From Moringa oleifera (taxonomy: Eukaryota; Streptophyta; Magnoliopsida; Brassicales; Moringaceae), in NCBI GenBank assembly GCA_021397835.1, contig JAJFZO010000781.1, forward strand, positions 113,040-177,039: a stretch of 64,000 bases of DNA, written 5' to 3'. Made by a program: the position numbers and the translations under genes. Under the pieces are notes generated by a model. That model did no database searches. It was not told the origin of the DNA and saw nothing but the letters and a program-made list of their open reading frames with translations. Each line of letters begins with the position of its first letter. The stretch's first letter is position 1. Positions 37,785 through 51,308 of this stretch are shown piece by piece.

Positions 37785-38300
37785 CATACCCTCTTGTATT
37801 TTTTCGATATTTGAATAACAATTATTCAATTTTCACTAAGTATATTAAATTTTGCTTATGTGATATGATAGTGAAAAAACAATAATCTTATATGCACATC
37901 TGTAGTTCTTTTTTAAAAATAAAACTTGACAATACGGTTTATTAGTCTTTTTATCAATATTAAATTTTAATGAATAGGTATTATTAAATTTAAAATTTAA
38001 AATGACATAAATGAAATTTATCGATATTCATATTTTTTAAAACTTTAAATTTATAATATATTTAATATTAATGTCTTAAAAATATTATTATACATATTTA
38101 ATATATTAAATGATGGAGATGACTTTAAAATTCCTTTAAATATATATATATATATTAAATGAATCATAATCTTATGTTAATCTAATAAAATAAATAAATA
38201 TTTTTTTCATGAAAAAGGAGTTGATATTATTATTTATGAGTGATAAAATAACATGGTCATATCCATGAAAATGATTAGGTCCACAGGACCTCCATCATGA
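37785..38300. other. A+T-rich flank of island A, inverted copy
   Basis: Mirror of 13,419-14,176 but about 240 bp shorter. It includes the (TA)n run at about 38,140-38,155. It leads into the gene fragment at 38,301. Nothing coding is recognisable. Confidence 0.5.
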
Positions 38301-38875
38301 CTGGTACAGGACTGTGTATCTTGCAGTCTCTTTCATTTTCGAGATCTAGAGCATACCATTACCAAATTCAAGATTTTCGAATCCAGATTATGCCGTTCTC
38401 GCACTCACCACCTTGTCATTTACTATCCCTTTGTGCGGGATGAGCTTTTCACTCAGAAGCAAAACCTATTACTTTCTCATGAAATCGCATCATATAATCA
38501 TCTATTGGAGACCCTACAAGCAGTAAGTATGGCAATAAAACATTTATTTTGCTCCCACAATGTGGGTTCTTTCAAGTATGGACCTTTACAGAGCACAATA
38601 AAAATTTCTCATGATTCACCTTTAGTGGATTGGCTCACAACAAAGTAGCTTGTCTTGTCAATCATTCTTGATAAACATCAGAGCGTAATTCAAAAGGAGC
38701 AGAATTTAGGAACATCATTAGCATCCTTTGTCTTTATCATCATCATTATCTAGGTGATGGCCGTATGTTCATCTCTAAACCAGGGTTCCATGGCTCATCC
38801 TGCAAGTTGGAGATCATCTGCAACTTCCAGACACCAATGTTCTTGCAGCTTCTAGTAGGTGCCAGATCTTATTAG
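38301..38875 (+). pseudogene. Captured plant gene fragment, copy 2 (best preserved)
   Basis: Open from just after a stop at 38,298-38,300 to a TAG at 38,646-38,648, about 115 codons without a clear start. Residues include HTITKFKIFES, HHLVIYYPFVRDELFTQKQN, ETLQAVSMAIKHLF and GPLQSTIKISHDSPLVDWLT. This copy lacks the extra G of copy 1, so these stay in one frame. The TAG replaces a CAA codon of copy 1, consistent with C-to-T decay; beyond it the frame goes on (LVLSIILDKHQSVIQKEQN). A second frame then continues with ISILCLYHHHYLGDG and GSSCKLEIICNFQTPMFLQL to a TAG at 38,873-38,875. The protein is not recognised; low-complexity or transposase motifs are not apparent. Confidence 0.62.
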
Positions 38876-39035
38876 AATCTCACCCTCCATCAGCTTTCAT
38901 AGTCAACATTAGTAAACGTTAATATAAATTAATTACTAATTATAATGATCAATATTATTTTAAATATATTTACAGCTTTATAATTTTTTAAATAAATTTT
39001 GATATAAAATTACATCATTTATATAATTGAACTAT
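38876..39035. other. Truncated intron-like end of island A and duplication junction
   Basis: Continues the mirror of 12,715-12,850, then stops near 39,005, before the tandem hairpins. About 30 bp of A+T-rich DNA follow, then the array that matches 7,445 on begins at ctgggctaatgtacattagg. This is the outer breakpoint of the giant inverted repeat. Confidence 0.6.
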
Positions 39036-42000
39036 ACCCTGGGCTAATGTACATTAGGCTTAATTATGTATCAGTCTAAATTATTTATTAAGTTTAATTA
39101 TATCTCAAGTTTAATTATGTGAGGCTTAATTACATTGTATATCATATTTTTTTAATATAATTAGATCTGAAGCCTAATTATTTTTTAGTTCAATTATATC
39201 TTAGGTCATTATTTATCAAGCCTAATTATATATCGAATTATTTTTTGGGCTCATTCACATTAGCCTCATTAATTTAGTCTCATTAATTAATAAGCCCAAT
39301 TACATCTTCGGCTTGACTATTTCTTAAGCCTAATTATACATTAAACTTAATATTTTATAAGACTCAACTAATTTTTGGGCATAATTAAATCTTAAGCCTA
39401 ATTAATTATTATGACCAATTAATTGTTAAAATCAATCAAATCTTGTGCCTAATTATCTCTTCTGCCACTTCAATTCTTATGCCCATTTATAAATTAAGGT
39501 CAATTATTTATTAGGTCAAGCAATATATTAAACATAATTTATACTATATCCAATCAAATCTTAGGGCTAATTAATTTAATGAATTGCTAGGTCGAGTTAA
39601 TTGTTAATATTAATTACATATTTAGTTCAATTAAATTTTAGGTCTAATTAATAAATGTTAAATCCAATTAGCTGTTAGGTTCAATTAATCTTTATGTCTA
39701 ATTGTATCTTATGTTAAATTATAATTTAGGTCCAACTAATTGTTAATATCAATTTTATATTTAGCCCAAACAATTTTTGAGTCTAATTAATAAATGTTAA
39801 ATTCAAGTACATGTTAAGCTCAATTAAGTTTTATGTCTAATTAGATCTTAAGTTTAATTCATTTCTAGGCCCAATTATTTAGTAGGTTTATGCACGCTAC
39901 GACCAATTATATATCTTAGTATCAATTAATTCTTATTCAAAATTAAATCTTAAGGGTAATTAATTATGAGGCTCATTGACTCATCGTTAGGCCTAATTAA
40001 TTATTAGGTCTAATTACATACCAAATAATATCTTAGATTCAATTAATTATTGGGCTCGAACATATTTTAGGTCCAACTATATCTGAAGTCAAACCTTTTA
40101 TTCGACGGAATTAGATATTAGGCTTAACTAATTCTTAGGTAGTATTAAGTTTTTGACCCAGTTAATTATTAGAGATTAATTGTTAATCCATTATTATTTC
40201 CAAACTCTAATTAATTACTAGACTTAATTACCTCTTAACTTAATATTTTATTCGAAATAATCATATATTACGGTTATTTATTCAGCTCAATTATACATTA
40301 AGCATAATTTTTTATTAAACCTAATTAAATTTAAGATTCAATTAACAATTTAGTCCAATAAATTATTAGTCTCAATTACACATATGGCTCAATAATATAT
40401 TAGGCCCATTGCAATCATATTAATAATTATATATTAAGTTCAATTTTGAAGTTGACCCAATTAAATCTTAGGTCCAAGTAATTACATGCACAACAAATTA
40501 TTTTGTCAAATTAATTTTCAGTGCCATTAATATAAATCAATCTCAATTTGTTTATAATTTGAGCCCAATTATATCTGATATCTAATTATTTCATAGGTTC
40601 AAATATTTGTTGAGCTCATGCATGTCAGCCCATTCAGTTGTTGGGCCCAATTATATCTTAATCCATTTAATTGTTGGATTCATTTATATTTAGAACTAAA
40701 TTATATAATTAAGCCCATTTCATTCTTAGGTTTAATTTTTTATTAGATTTAATTAACTTCATATCGTTATTTGACTTATTGTATGCTAAGTTCAATTTTA
40801 TATTAAATCAAATTGTTTATTAAGTCTAATTCATAATTTGGGCTCATAAATCCAATGAATTGTTACGACCAATTATTACTTGGACCAAATTAATTGTTAG
40901 GCTCAATTTTAGGCCCAGGTTATTCTTAAGCCGAATTATGTGTTGAATCATGGACAATAGACCCAAATTAATTATTAGACCCATTAACTTAAGCCCAATT
41001 TATTATTAAATCCAATTGTATTTTGAGCGATGCACATGAGCACAATTATATCTCTAGTTCCATTATAAATAGCCCACTATATCATAGGCTTAATTCTGTA
41101 TAAGGCATAATAATATCATATGCCTTATTTTATTAGGTCCAATTAAATCTTAGATCAATTAATTTTAAGTTGATATATCTTGGGTTATATTGTTTAGTAG
41201 GCCCGATTATATATGTAGAATTATTTTTTGGACTCATGCATGTTAATCTAATTAATTAATAAGCCCAAATAATTCTCAAGCACTATTAATTACTATCACT
41301 AATTAATTGTGCAATCGAATTAATACGAAGCTCAGTTTTTTCTTAAACACAATCAAATTTTAAACCTGATTAGTTATTAGATATAATGAATTATTTGGTC
41401 CAATAAATTGTTAATGTCAATTACCTATTTGACTCAGTTAAATATTAAATTTAATAATTTTTTGGACTTAATTATTACATTTCTCGGCATAATATATTAA
41501 GTTCATACACACTATGCCCACTTTTATCTTAAGCACAAACTAAATATTGAACTCAATTATATTTTAGGTCCAAATATTTATTAGTCTCATTTCATTATTA
41601 AACCCACTTATAAATTAAGCCATATTATTTATTAGGCCTAATTATATATTAACTTAATCTTTTATTATTCGATTCAATTAATTATTAATCACAGTTAAAT
41701 CTTCGATCTAATTAATTATTAGATGCAATTAATAATTAGGCCTAATAAATTATTTAGATCTTTAATTGTTGTACTCAATTATATTTAAAATCCACATATT
41801 TATTAGGCCTAATTATATATGAAATTTAAATTTTTGTTACACCTACTGAGATGCTAGGCAAACTAATTCTTTTTGTAGTATTAAATCCTAGGGTTAATTA
41901 ATTAGTAGATTCAATTAAATTCTTAACTTCACTATTTTATTAGGTTTAATTATATATTAAGCTCGATTATATATCAAGCTCATTTTTTTATTGATCTCAA

Positions 42001-42730
42001 TTAAATCATAGACTTAATTAATTTTTCTCCAGTGAATTGTTAGGTCTAATAAGTTGTTAGACTCAATTTTGCATTAAGTTTAATTTTTAATTCAACTTAA
42101 TTAAATCTTAGGCATAATTCATTGTTTGACAAAATGTATTATTTGGTTCGATTGACCGTTAAGCTAAATTACATCATAAACCTAATTATTTGTAGCACAA
42201 TTAATTCTTAGGTCCAATTAATATATATTTGGCTAAATTTGCTCATAGATTGAATTATTTCTTAGTTTCATACACAATAAACTGAATTAAATTTTGAGCC
42301 CAATTATTTATACGACTCAAGTATATCTTAAGTCCAATTATAAGTTGAATCCAATTATATTTCAGTCCAATTAATTATGGGCTTAATTATATCTTAAATC
42401 TAATTAATGATTAGATTTAATTATATTTTAAGCCCAATCATGTATAATGCTTAGTTAGTTTTTAGATCCAATTATATACTAGGCATAATTATTTATTAAG
42501 ATCAATTATATGTTAAGACTAATTTTTATTAGGCTTAAATAAATCTTAAGCTTGCCCTTTGAACAATTAAATTGTAGATCCAATTAATTATTAGGTCTAA
42601 CTAAGTGTTAGACTCAAATAAATCTTACTCTCATAATTTATTAGGTCAATTCAATTCTTAAACCTTGTTATATACTAAAGTTAATTATGATAGTTTAATT
42701 TTTGTTAGACCCAACCAAAATCTTAAGGCT

Positions 42731-42773
42731 AATCCACTTAAACAAATTGAATATCAATTTGTTTAAGTGGATT
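42731..42773. repeat. Perfect 20-bp inverted repeat (hairpin)
   Basis: Arms at 42,731-42,750 and 42,754-42,773 are exactly complementary, separated by ATA. The right arm (caatttgtttaagtggatt) is the ancestral sequence, also seen at about 48,125-48,143 and 25,592-25,610. The left arm is new: the homologous copies have ordinary array there. Confidence 0.9.
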
Positions 42774-43390
42774 GATTATATATATTAAGGCAAAATTTTT
42801 GTTAAAAGCCTAATTAATTATTGGACCCGGTGAATATCTAGGCTTAGTTAATTGATAGGTCCACTTACGTTTTAAGCTTGATTACATATTAGGCTCAATT
42901 ATTTTTTGTGTTCAACTAATTCTTAGCCCAATTTGTTTTAAACCAAACTCATTCTTAAGCTTAATTATTCTTAGGTTCATGTACGATATGTCAAATACAT
43001 TATTAGACCTTATAGATATTAGGTCCAAGTAATTATTTGCCTCAATTATATCTTGAATCTAATTATTCTTGCCCTATTATATTGTAAGCTGAATTATATA
43101 TGAGATATAATGATATCATATGTGTAATTTTTATGACCTAATCAATTTTAAGTTTAATTTTATCTTAAACAATAATATTTATTAAGCTTAACGACACCTC
43201 GAATTATTTTTTGAACTTTTGCATGTTAGCCAATTTTACTTGGTCAAATTAAGTAATAGGCTTAATTATATCTTTGGCCCAATTATTTCTAAGACCAAAT
43301 TATTAATTAAGCCCAATTAAATCTTAGACTCAACTACTTTTCACACATTATTAAATTTTAGGTCTTATTAATTATTACGTTCAATTAAAC

Positions 43391-43412
43391 ATATATATAT
43401 ATATATATATAT
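43391..43412. repeat. (AT)n microsatellite
   Basis: About 22 bp of uninterrupted AT inside the array. The homologous positions near 9,608 and 48,731 have only a few alternating bases (acgtatattt, acatatattt), so the run expanded in this copy only. Confidence 0.9.
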
Positions 43413-43679
43413 TAGGTCAAATTATATATTGAGTTTTAATTTTTTATTAGACCTAATGAAATCATAAGCCAAATTAATTATCAAGTTCAATGAGTTTCTA
43501 GATCCAATTAATTATTAATCTCAATTATATATTCAATCTAATTAAATATTAGATCTGATTAATTTTATACCAAATTCATAAAATTAGGCACAATTAGTTA
43601 TTCGGTCCAATTAATAATTATGCTTATCATATCCTAAGCTCAATTATAATTTTGATACAATTATATGTTAGGCTCAATA

Positions 43680-45225
43680 ATTTTTATACCCGATAATGTA
43701 TTTAGGTCATGCATGCTACATCTAATCGTGCATTAGATCTAATTAAATTTTATGCCAATTTATTAATTAGTCTCATTTTGGCTCTTAGGACCAATTGTAG
43801 ATCAAGCGAAAGAATTTTTTAAGCCTAGTTATATATTAAGTCTAATTTTTTGTTATGGGTCAATTCAATCTTAACCCTAATTATTTGTTAGTTTTTTTTT
43901 TTCATTCGTACATTTACCTATAAATCTATTAGGCCTCATTATATATAAATTTTAGGCATAATCATTTGTTAAGTCCAATTATATATTAAACCCTTTTATT
44001 ATTAAGTCAAATTTGTAGTTAGACCAAATTAACTCTTAGACAACATTAAATCTTAGTCCTAATTTAATAATTAATTATTAGGTCTAATTATTTTTAGGTC
44101 CAAACTACTGGGTTCAATTACACCTTAGATCTAATATTTTATTCAATCCAATTACATATTGTGTCCATTGTTTATTGAACTTAATTATCTATTAAACTCA
44201 ATTTTTTGTTAAAGTGAAAATATTTTTATTAAAGGCTCAGATAATTATTTGACCGAACGAATTACTAGTCATAATGAATTATTAGTTCCAATTAGATGCT
44301 ATGCTCACTTATTCATTAGGCCCATTTATATCTTAAACCTAATATTTTATGAATCTCAATGAAATTTTTGGATCAATTAATTATTTTTACTATAAATTGT
44401 TTGATTCAATTAATTGGTAGACTCAATTACATGTCAAGCTCAATTATTTTTATGGTCCAATTAATATATGGTAGGCTAAATTTCTTCTAAGATTGATTTA
44501 TTTGTCAATTTCACGTCAAATAGACTCAATTATTTCTTTAGACATTATCTATTGTTAGATCGAAATATCTATTGGACCCATCAATATTTTAAGTTTAATT
44601 AAAATTTGAGTCCAATTATACCTTGGGCTTAATTTTTTCTTAGGTTCAATTATTTTTTGGGCCATGCATCTATCCCATTAATTATTGGCCCTATTATTTT
44701 TAATTCAATTAATTATTGGATCAAATTATATTTTTCATCTAATTTTATATTAAGCTCATTTAATTTTTAGTCTCAATTATATATTAAGCTTAATTATTAA
44801 TTAGGATCAATTATATATTAAACTTAATTTTTAATTGGATGCAACTAATTCTTAGGTACAATTAATTTTTAACCTCAATTAAGTCTTTAACTCAATTAAT
44901 AATTAGGTTAAATTAAATTTTAGGCTCAATCACATCTTATACATAATTGTAAAGCCTATTTCGTTCTTAGGGCTAATTATATGTCTAGAACTAATTAATT
45001 ATTAGGCTTGATTAATGAAGTCCAATTATTTATAAGGCATAATTATATACTAAGTTCAGTTAGGTCTAACTATATCTAGGTTGAATTCATTCTTCAGCCC
45101 GATTAATTATTGGACCTAATTATGTTTTAGATATAATCATTTATTTGACCTACTTCACTCTTAAGATCAATTATATATTAAATTATATTATTTATGAGGC
45201 CCAATTCATTTTTAGGCGAATCTCA
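43680..45225 (+). repeat. Segmental duplication, partner at 1-1,680
   Basis: Collinear direct match beginning with catgcatgctacatctaatc and ending with atattatttatgaggcccaa. The first part also matches 9,900-10,740 and 49,015-50,110, making a four-member family of this roughly 1-kb segment. Confidence 0.8.
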
Positions 45226-48200
45226 ATTATATATTAAATTTTTGGCTTAATAAATTATTAAACATAATTAATCATTAGGTCTAATTATAATAGGTCTAAT
45301 ATTTTATTCTACCTAATTATGTGTTGAGCCTAATTGTTTATTGAGCTTAATTATATATTAAACCAAATTTTTTTATTAAAGTCAAAACATTATTATCATA
45401 GGCTCAATTAATTATTTAGCTAAATGAACTACGAGGCATAATAAATTATTAATTCCAGTTAGATATTATGCTCAATTGTACATTATACTCGACTATTTAC
45501 TAGGCTCATTCATTCTTAGGTCTACTTATATCTTAGATCAATTAATCATTTTTCACTGTAAATTATTTGGTCCAATTGATTGTTAGGCTTAATTACATGT
45601 CAAGCCCAATTGATTTTATGATTCAAATAATTCTTAGGCTAATTAATATATAGTAGGCTAAATTTTTTGCAAGATTGATTTATTTCTCCATTTCACATTA
45701 AGTAGAGTCAATTATTTCTTAGACGCTATAATTTACAATTAGATCAAAATATCTATTAGACTTAATTATTTATATGGCTTAATTATACTTTAACTGTAAT
45801 TAAAATTTGGATCCAATTATATCTTTGGCCTAATTTGTTCCTGGGTTCAATTATTTGTTAGGCCCATGGGTGCTAAGTCCAATTAACTATTGGTCTATTT
45901 ATATTTTAAATTCAATTAATTATTATATCCAATCCTAGTTTTGATCTAATTATATATTAAGCTCATTTAATTCTTAGCCTTAATTGTATATTAAACCTAA
46001 TTATTTATTAAGATCAACTATATATTAAAATTAATTTTTTATTGACTGCAATTAATTTTAGGTACAATTAAATCTTAACCTTAATTAAGTATTTATTTCA
46101 ATTGATTATTAGGTTAATTTAATTTTTAGGCCCAATGACATTTTACACCTACTTAATTGTTCAACTTATTTCATTCTTAGGTCCAATTGTATATTAAGCT
46201 AAATTATATGTTAGGCCTAATTATTTATTTAAGGTTGATTAATGAAGTTTAATTATTTATAAGGTACAATTATATATTAAGTCTAATTATCATTTTAAGC
46301 CTAATCATATCTTAGGTTATTGCACACAAGCACAATTTTTATATTAGGTGCAATTATATCTCAAGTTCCATTATAATTAGCCTATTATATCATATGCCCA
46401 ATTAATTTTTATGCGTCATTAATATAAATTAGTCTCAATTTGTTTATAATTTAAGCCTAATGACATCTAATATCTAATTTGTTCATAGGTTCAAATTTTT
46501 ATTAAGCTCATGAATATTAGTCGAATTAGTTATTGGGCCCAATTATATCTTAATCCATTTAATTGTTGGGTTCATTTATATCTAAAGCTCAACTATATAA
46601 TTAAGTCCATTTCATTCTTAGGTTCAATTTTTATTAGATTTAATTAAATTCATATCGTTATTTGACTTATTTCATGTAAAGTTCAATTAGATAAATGATG
46701 TAATTTTATATTAAGTCAAGTTTTATTAAGTCCAATTCATAATTTGGGCTCATAAATCCAATAAATTATGAGGACCAATTATTACATGGGCCTAATTAAT
46801 TGTTAGGTTCAACTTTAGGCCCAGCTTATTCTTAAGTCCAATTATTTCTTGGACCATGCATGATAGACCCAAATTAATTATTACACCTATTAAATCAAGT
46901 CTGATTTATTGTCAAATCCAATTATATTTTGGGCTATGCACAAAAACACAATTATATCTGAAGTTCCATTATAATTAGCCCACTATATCACAGGTGTAAT
47001 TGTATATAAGGCATAATTATATCATATGCCTTATTTTTTAGGCCCAATTAAATCTTAGATCAATTAATTTTAAGTCGATATATTTTGAGTCATATTGTTT
47101 ATTAGACCCAATTATATGTGTACAATTATTTTTTGGATTCATAAGTTATTAGGTACAATAAATTATTAATCTTAATTGCGTATTTGACTCAGTTAAATAT
47201 TAAATTCAATAATTTTTTGGAACTAATTATTGCATTTCAAATCCGATTACAACTTAACTTAATTCATTTCTCGGCACAATATATTAAGTTTATACACACT
47301 ATACCTACTTTTATCTTAAACTCAATTAAATCTTAGACTTAATTAATTTTGTTCTAATGAATTGTTAGGTCTAATAAGTTATTAGACCTAATTTTGCATT
47401 AAGTTTAATTTTTAATTAGATTCAAATAAATCTTAGGCCAATCAATTTTTTGTTACAATTAAATCTTAGGCATAATTCATTGTTTGACAAAACAAATTAT
47501 TTGGTCCAATTAACTGTTAGGTTAATTACATCATAAACCTAATTATTTGTAGCACAATTAATTCTTAGGTCAATTATATATATGTTTGGCTAAATTTGCT
47601 CATAGACTAAATTATTTCTTAGTTTCATACAGGATAAACAAAATTATATCTTGGGCCCAATTATTTATATGCCTCAAGTATATCTTAAATCCAATTATGA
47701 GTTGAATCTAATTTTTTTTAGGTCCAATTAATTATGGAGTTAATTGTATCTTAAATCTAATTAATGATTGGATTTAATTATATTTTAAGCCCAATTATGT
47801 ATGATGCTCAGTTAGTTCTTATATCCAATTATATATTAAGCATAATTATTTATTAAGATCAATTATATATTAAGTCTAAGTTTTATTAGGCTTAAATAAA
47901 TCTTAAGCTTGCCCTTTGAACAATTAAATTGTAGGTCCAATTAATTATTAAGTCCAACTAAGTGTTAGATTCAAGTAAATCTTACTCTCGTTATTTATTA
48001 GGTCAATTCAATTTTTAAACCTTGCTATATATTAAGGGTAATTATTTGATAGTTTAATTTTTTTATTAAACCCAACCAAAATCTTAAGCCTAATTAATTG
48101 TTAGCTCATTTTTACATTAAGTTCAATTTATTTAAGTGGATTGATTATATATTCAAGTAAAATTTTTATTAAAAACTTAATTAATTATTAGACCTAATGA

Positions 48201-50114
48201 ACATCTAGGCTTAATGAATTGATAGGTCCACTTACTTTTTTAGGCTTGATTACATATTAGGCTCAATTATTTTTCGTGTGCAACTAATTCTTAGCCCAAT
48301 TTGTTTAAAGCCAAACTCATTCTTAGGCTTAATTATTTCTTAAGTTCATGCACGATATGTCACATACATTATTAGGTCTAATAAATTATTAGCCTTAATT
48401 ATATTTCAAATCTAATTATACTTGCCCTATTATATTGTAGGCTAAATTTATATGAGAGCTAATTATATCATATGTCTAATTTTTATGACCTAATCAATTT
48501 AAAGCTAGTTGTATCTTAAACCATAATAATTATCAAGCTCAATTACATGTCGAATTATTTTTTGAACTTATGCATGTTAGCCAATTTAACTTGGTCAAAT
48601 TAAGTAATAGGCCTAATTATTTTTTAGACTAAATTATAAATTAAGCTCAATTTTTTATATAGGGTCCAACTATTTTTCTTGCACTATTAAATCTTAGGTC
48701 AAATTAATTTTTAGGTTCAATTAATTTAAACATATATTTATTATGTCCAATTATATATTGAGTCTTAATTTCATATTAGACCTAATCAAATCATAAGCCA
48801 AATTAATTATAAAATCCAATGAGTTTCTAGGTCCAATTAATAGTTAATCTCAATTATATATTTGATCTAATTAAATATTAGATCTCATTTATTTTATGCC
48901 TAATTCATAAAATTAGGCAAATTAGTTATTCGGCCCAATTAATTATTATGTTTAAATCTTAAGCTCAATTATAATTTTGATACAATTATATCTCAAGCTC
49001 AATCATTTTTCTACCCAATAATGTATATAGTTCATGCATGCTACATCTATTCGTATATTAGATCTATTTAAATTTTATGCCAATTAAAATCTAGCAAAAT
49101 TATTTTTTAGGTCTAATTATATATTAAGTCTAATTTTTTTTAGGGGTCAATTCAATCTTAACCCTATTTATATTTTAGTCCTAATTATTTCTTCGACTTC
49201 TTTCATTCATGCAATTAATTATAAATCTATTAGGCCTAATTATATATAAAATCTTATTTTTTCATTAGGCTCAATTAAATATTTTGTCTAATTTTTTCTT
49301 GATCACAATTAAATTTTGCATCTAATTAACTATGAGGCACAATTAATTGTTTCAGCCAATAATGTCACTAATTTTTAGGATAAATGACATATCAAACTCA
49401 TTCATATCTTAGCCCCAATTAATTAGTAGGCTTAAAAAAATTTTAAGCGTAACCATTTATTAAGTCCAATTATATATTAAACCCTTTTATTATTAAACCA
49501 AATTAATAGTTAGGCCAAATTAACTCTTAGACAAAATTAAATCTTACTCCTAGTAAATTATTAAACATAATTAATTATTAGATCTAATTATTTTTAGACA
49601 AATTAACTATTGGGTTCAATGACACCTTAGATCTAATATTTTATTCAACCCAATTACATATGGTGCTAATTGTTTATTAAGGTTAATTATCCATTAAACT
49701 CTATTTTTTGTTAAAGTCAAAATATTTTTATTAAAGGCTCAGTTAATTATTTGATCGAACGAATTACTGGACACAATGAATTATTAGTTCCAATTAGATG
49801 TTATGCTTAATTATTCATTAGGCCTATTTATATCTTAAACCTAATTTTTTATGAATCTCAATGGAATTTTTGGATCAATTAATTATTTTTCACTATAAAT
49901 TGTTTGGTCCAATTAATTGTTAGAGTCAATTACATATCAAACTCAATTATTTTTATGTTCTAGTTAATATACAATAGGCTAAATTTTCCCTATGAATGAT
50001 TTATTTCCCAGTTTCACGTCAAATAGACTCAATTATTTCTTTGACATTATTTATTGTTAGATTGAAATATCTATTGGATCCAATAATATTTTAAGTTTAA
50101 TTAAAATTTGAGTC

Positions 50115-51250
50115 TAATTTCAAATATAAATATAAAGTATATTATATTTTGAGTTTGAGATGATTAACTCAATAGTACACTAATAGCAAGCTAATCAATC
50201 AACAACTAACTCTCTCCAACACCAAAAAACAAAAAAACCCATGGTTTATACAGATTAATTTTAAAAAATTAAATGATATTATAGATCATTGGATTAGTGA
50301 AAAAGGTTAATCTAATATTATTATATATTTTTTATATCCTTATTCTCATGTTTAATTGAAAGATAATATGAAAATTATTTAATTTTAAATTTAATTATAT
50401 TTCATACAAATTTAATTTAATTAATTATAATTTTTAATATCATGTAATTTCATTGAGAATAGAATTCAATAATTTAATAATTAGTATTAAGATAAAGATC
50501 AAAATAAACTTTATATTCACATTTTTCAATCAAGTTCTTACAGTTTTTTCACACCAATTCTACATATAAACTATTTGATCTAAATTGACTTATTTTTAAC
50601 TTTTTTTTTTTTATAGAAACAATTCAAATTGGTAGTTTTGTATAACAAATTTTAATTTCTTGTAACAAACATAAAAAATATACAATAAAAAAGTCAAAAT
50701 TTTTGAGTAGTGAAAATATATATATTTAAAATTTTTATATTAAACTTTTTTACAAAAATTATGAAAATAACTTTACTGCTAAAAAAATTCTAAAAATGTT
50801 TTTGATGGTAGCTTGAATATTTATTTGCATTTTTTTACAACTTTCAAGACATGTTTCGCTGTATAATATCTTTTATTTGAAAATTTATTTAAAAAAATTA
50901 AAAACAATATTTAATTTAGACTATATTAAAAATTTTATATGTAAAATTGATAAAAAAATAAAAACTTGATTAAAAATATCAAATAGTACCATTTAATAAG
51001 CTTAAATATTTTAATATTATTCTAATATATGATAAAATATAAAAGAAATAATTTAAATAATATAAAATGGTGTTATATAAAACTTTTGAATGATAAATAA
51101 ATCTTTACAATTAAAAAGTTACCAAACCAATTTTGATGAAATAGTTTGTATAATAAATTTAGCATATCTATTTTTATATTAAAAAAATAAAACAAAATCT
51201 CCCAATCAAATTAAGTTAAAAAATAAAAAGAAATGAGATAAATCACCTAA
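50115..51250 (+). mobile_element. Element B copy 4, nearly complete
   Basis: Starts with part of the left extension (gtttgagatgattaactcaa at 50,151), then the fold-back core at about 50,515-50,985 (ttcaatcaagttcttacag on the left, aaaacttgattaaaa on the right, gatggtagcttgaatattta inside), then the region leading to J. It is the direct counterpart of 10,742-11,419, which lacks the left extension. No coding capacity. Confidence 0.65.
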
Positions 51251-51308
51251 GTTTCAAGATGCTCTAACGTCATGCTACAAAGGTAATACTTATTTATTAA
51301 ACATGGTC
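51251..51308 (+). repeat. Boundary motif J, copy 5
   Basis: Contains tttcaagatgctctaacgtc and tttattaaacatggtcc. It follows element B and is followed by forward array with the usual first units (ttatgtgaagcctaattttt). Confidence 0.75.

Larger units (their letters stand above)
26175..39005 (-). repeat. Right arm of giant inverted repeat
   Basis: Mirror of 12,715-26,165 with landmarks in reverse order and opposite orientation. Within it, 26,540-28,248 and 33,262-34,976 are direct duplicates, as are parts of 29,240-30,540 and 35,880-36,840, so this arm also contains an internal duplication absent in the same form on the left. The arm ends near 39,005 inside the A+T-rich part of island A, and the adjoining DNA (39,036 on) is the 7.4-kb-type array. 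Confidence 0.82.
40520..43700 (+). repeat. Segmental duplication, first member of a tandem pair
   Basis: Matches 46,410-49,030 and, for 40,780-43,320, also 24,018-26,165. Shared rare units are gtaattttatattaag-type sequences, cttgccctttgaacaattaa (42,552 and 47,899) and aagtggattgattatat (42,765 and 48,134). The varying offset shows internal indels. Confidence 0.78.
39036..50114 (+). repeat. 17-bp minisatellite array, forward (longest uninterrupted block)
   Basis: Eleven kilobases of forward array without islands. It contains a tandem segmental duplication: about 40,520-43,700 recurs at 46,410-49,030, offset by 5.3-5.9 kb. Further homologies are 43,680-45,225 with 1-1,680, and 48,660-50,110 with 9,515-10,740. 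Variant CATGCATG-type units occur near 40,618, 43,700, 44,663 and 49,034. No coding sequence was found over the whole stretch. Confidence 0.88.
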
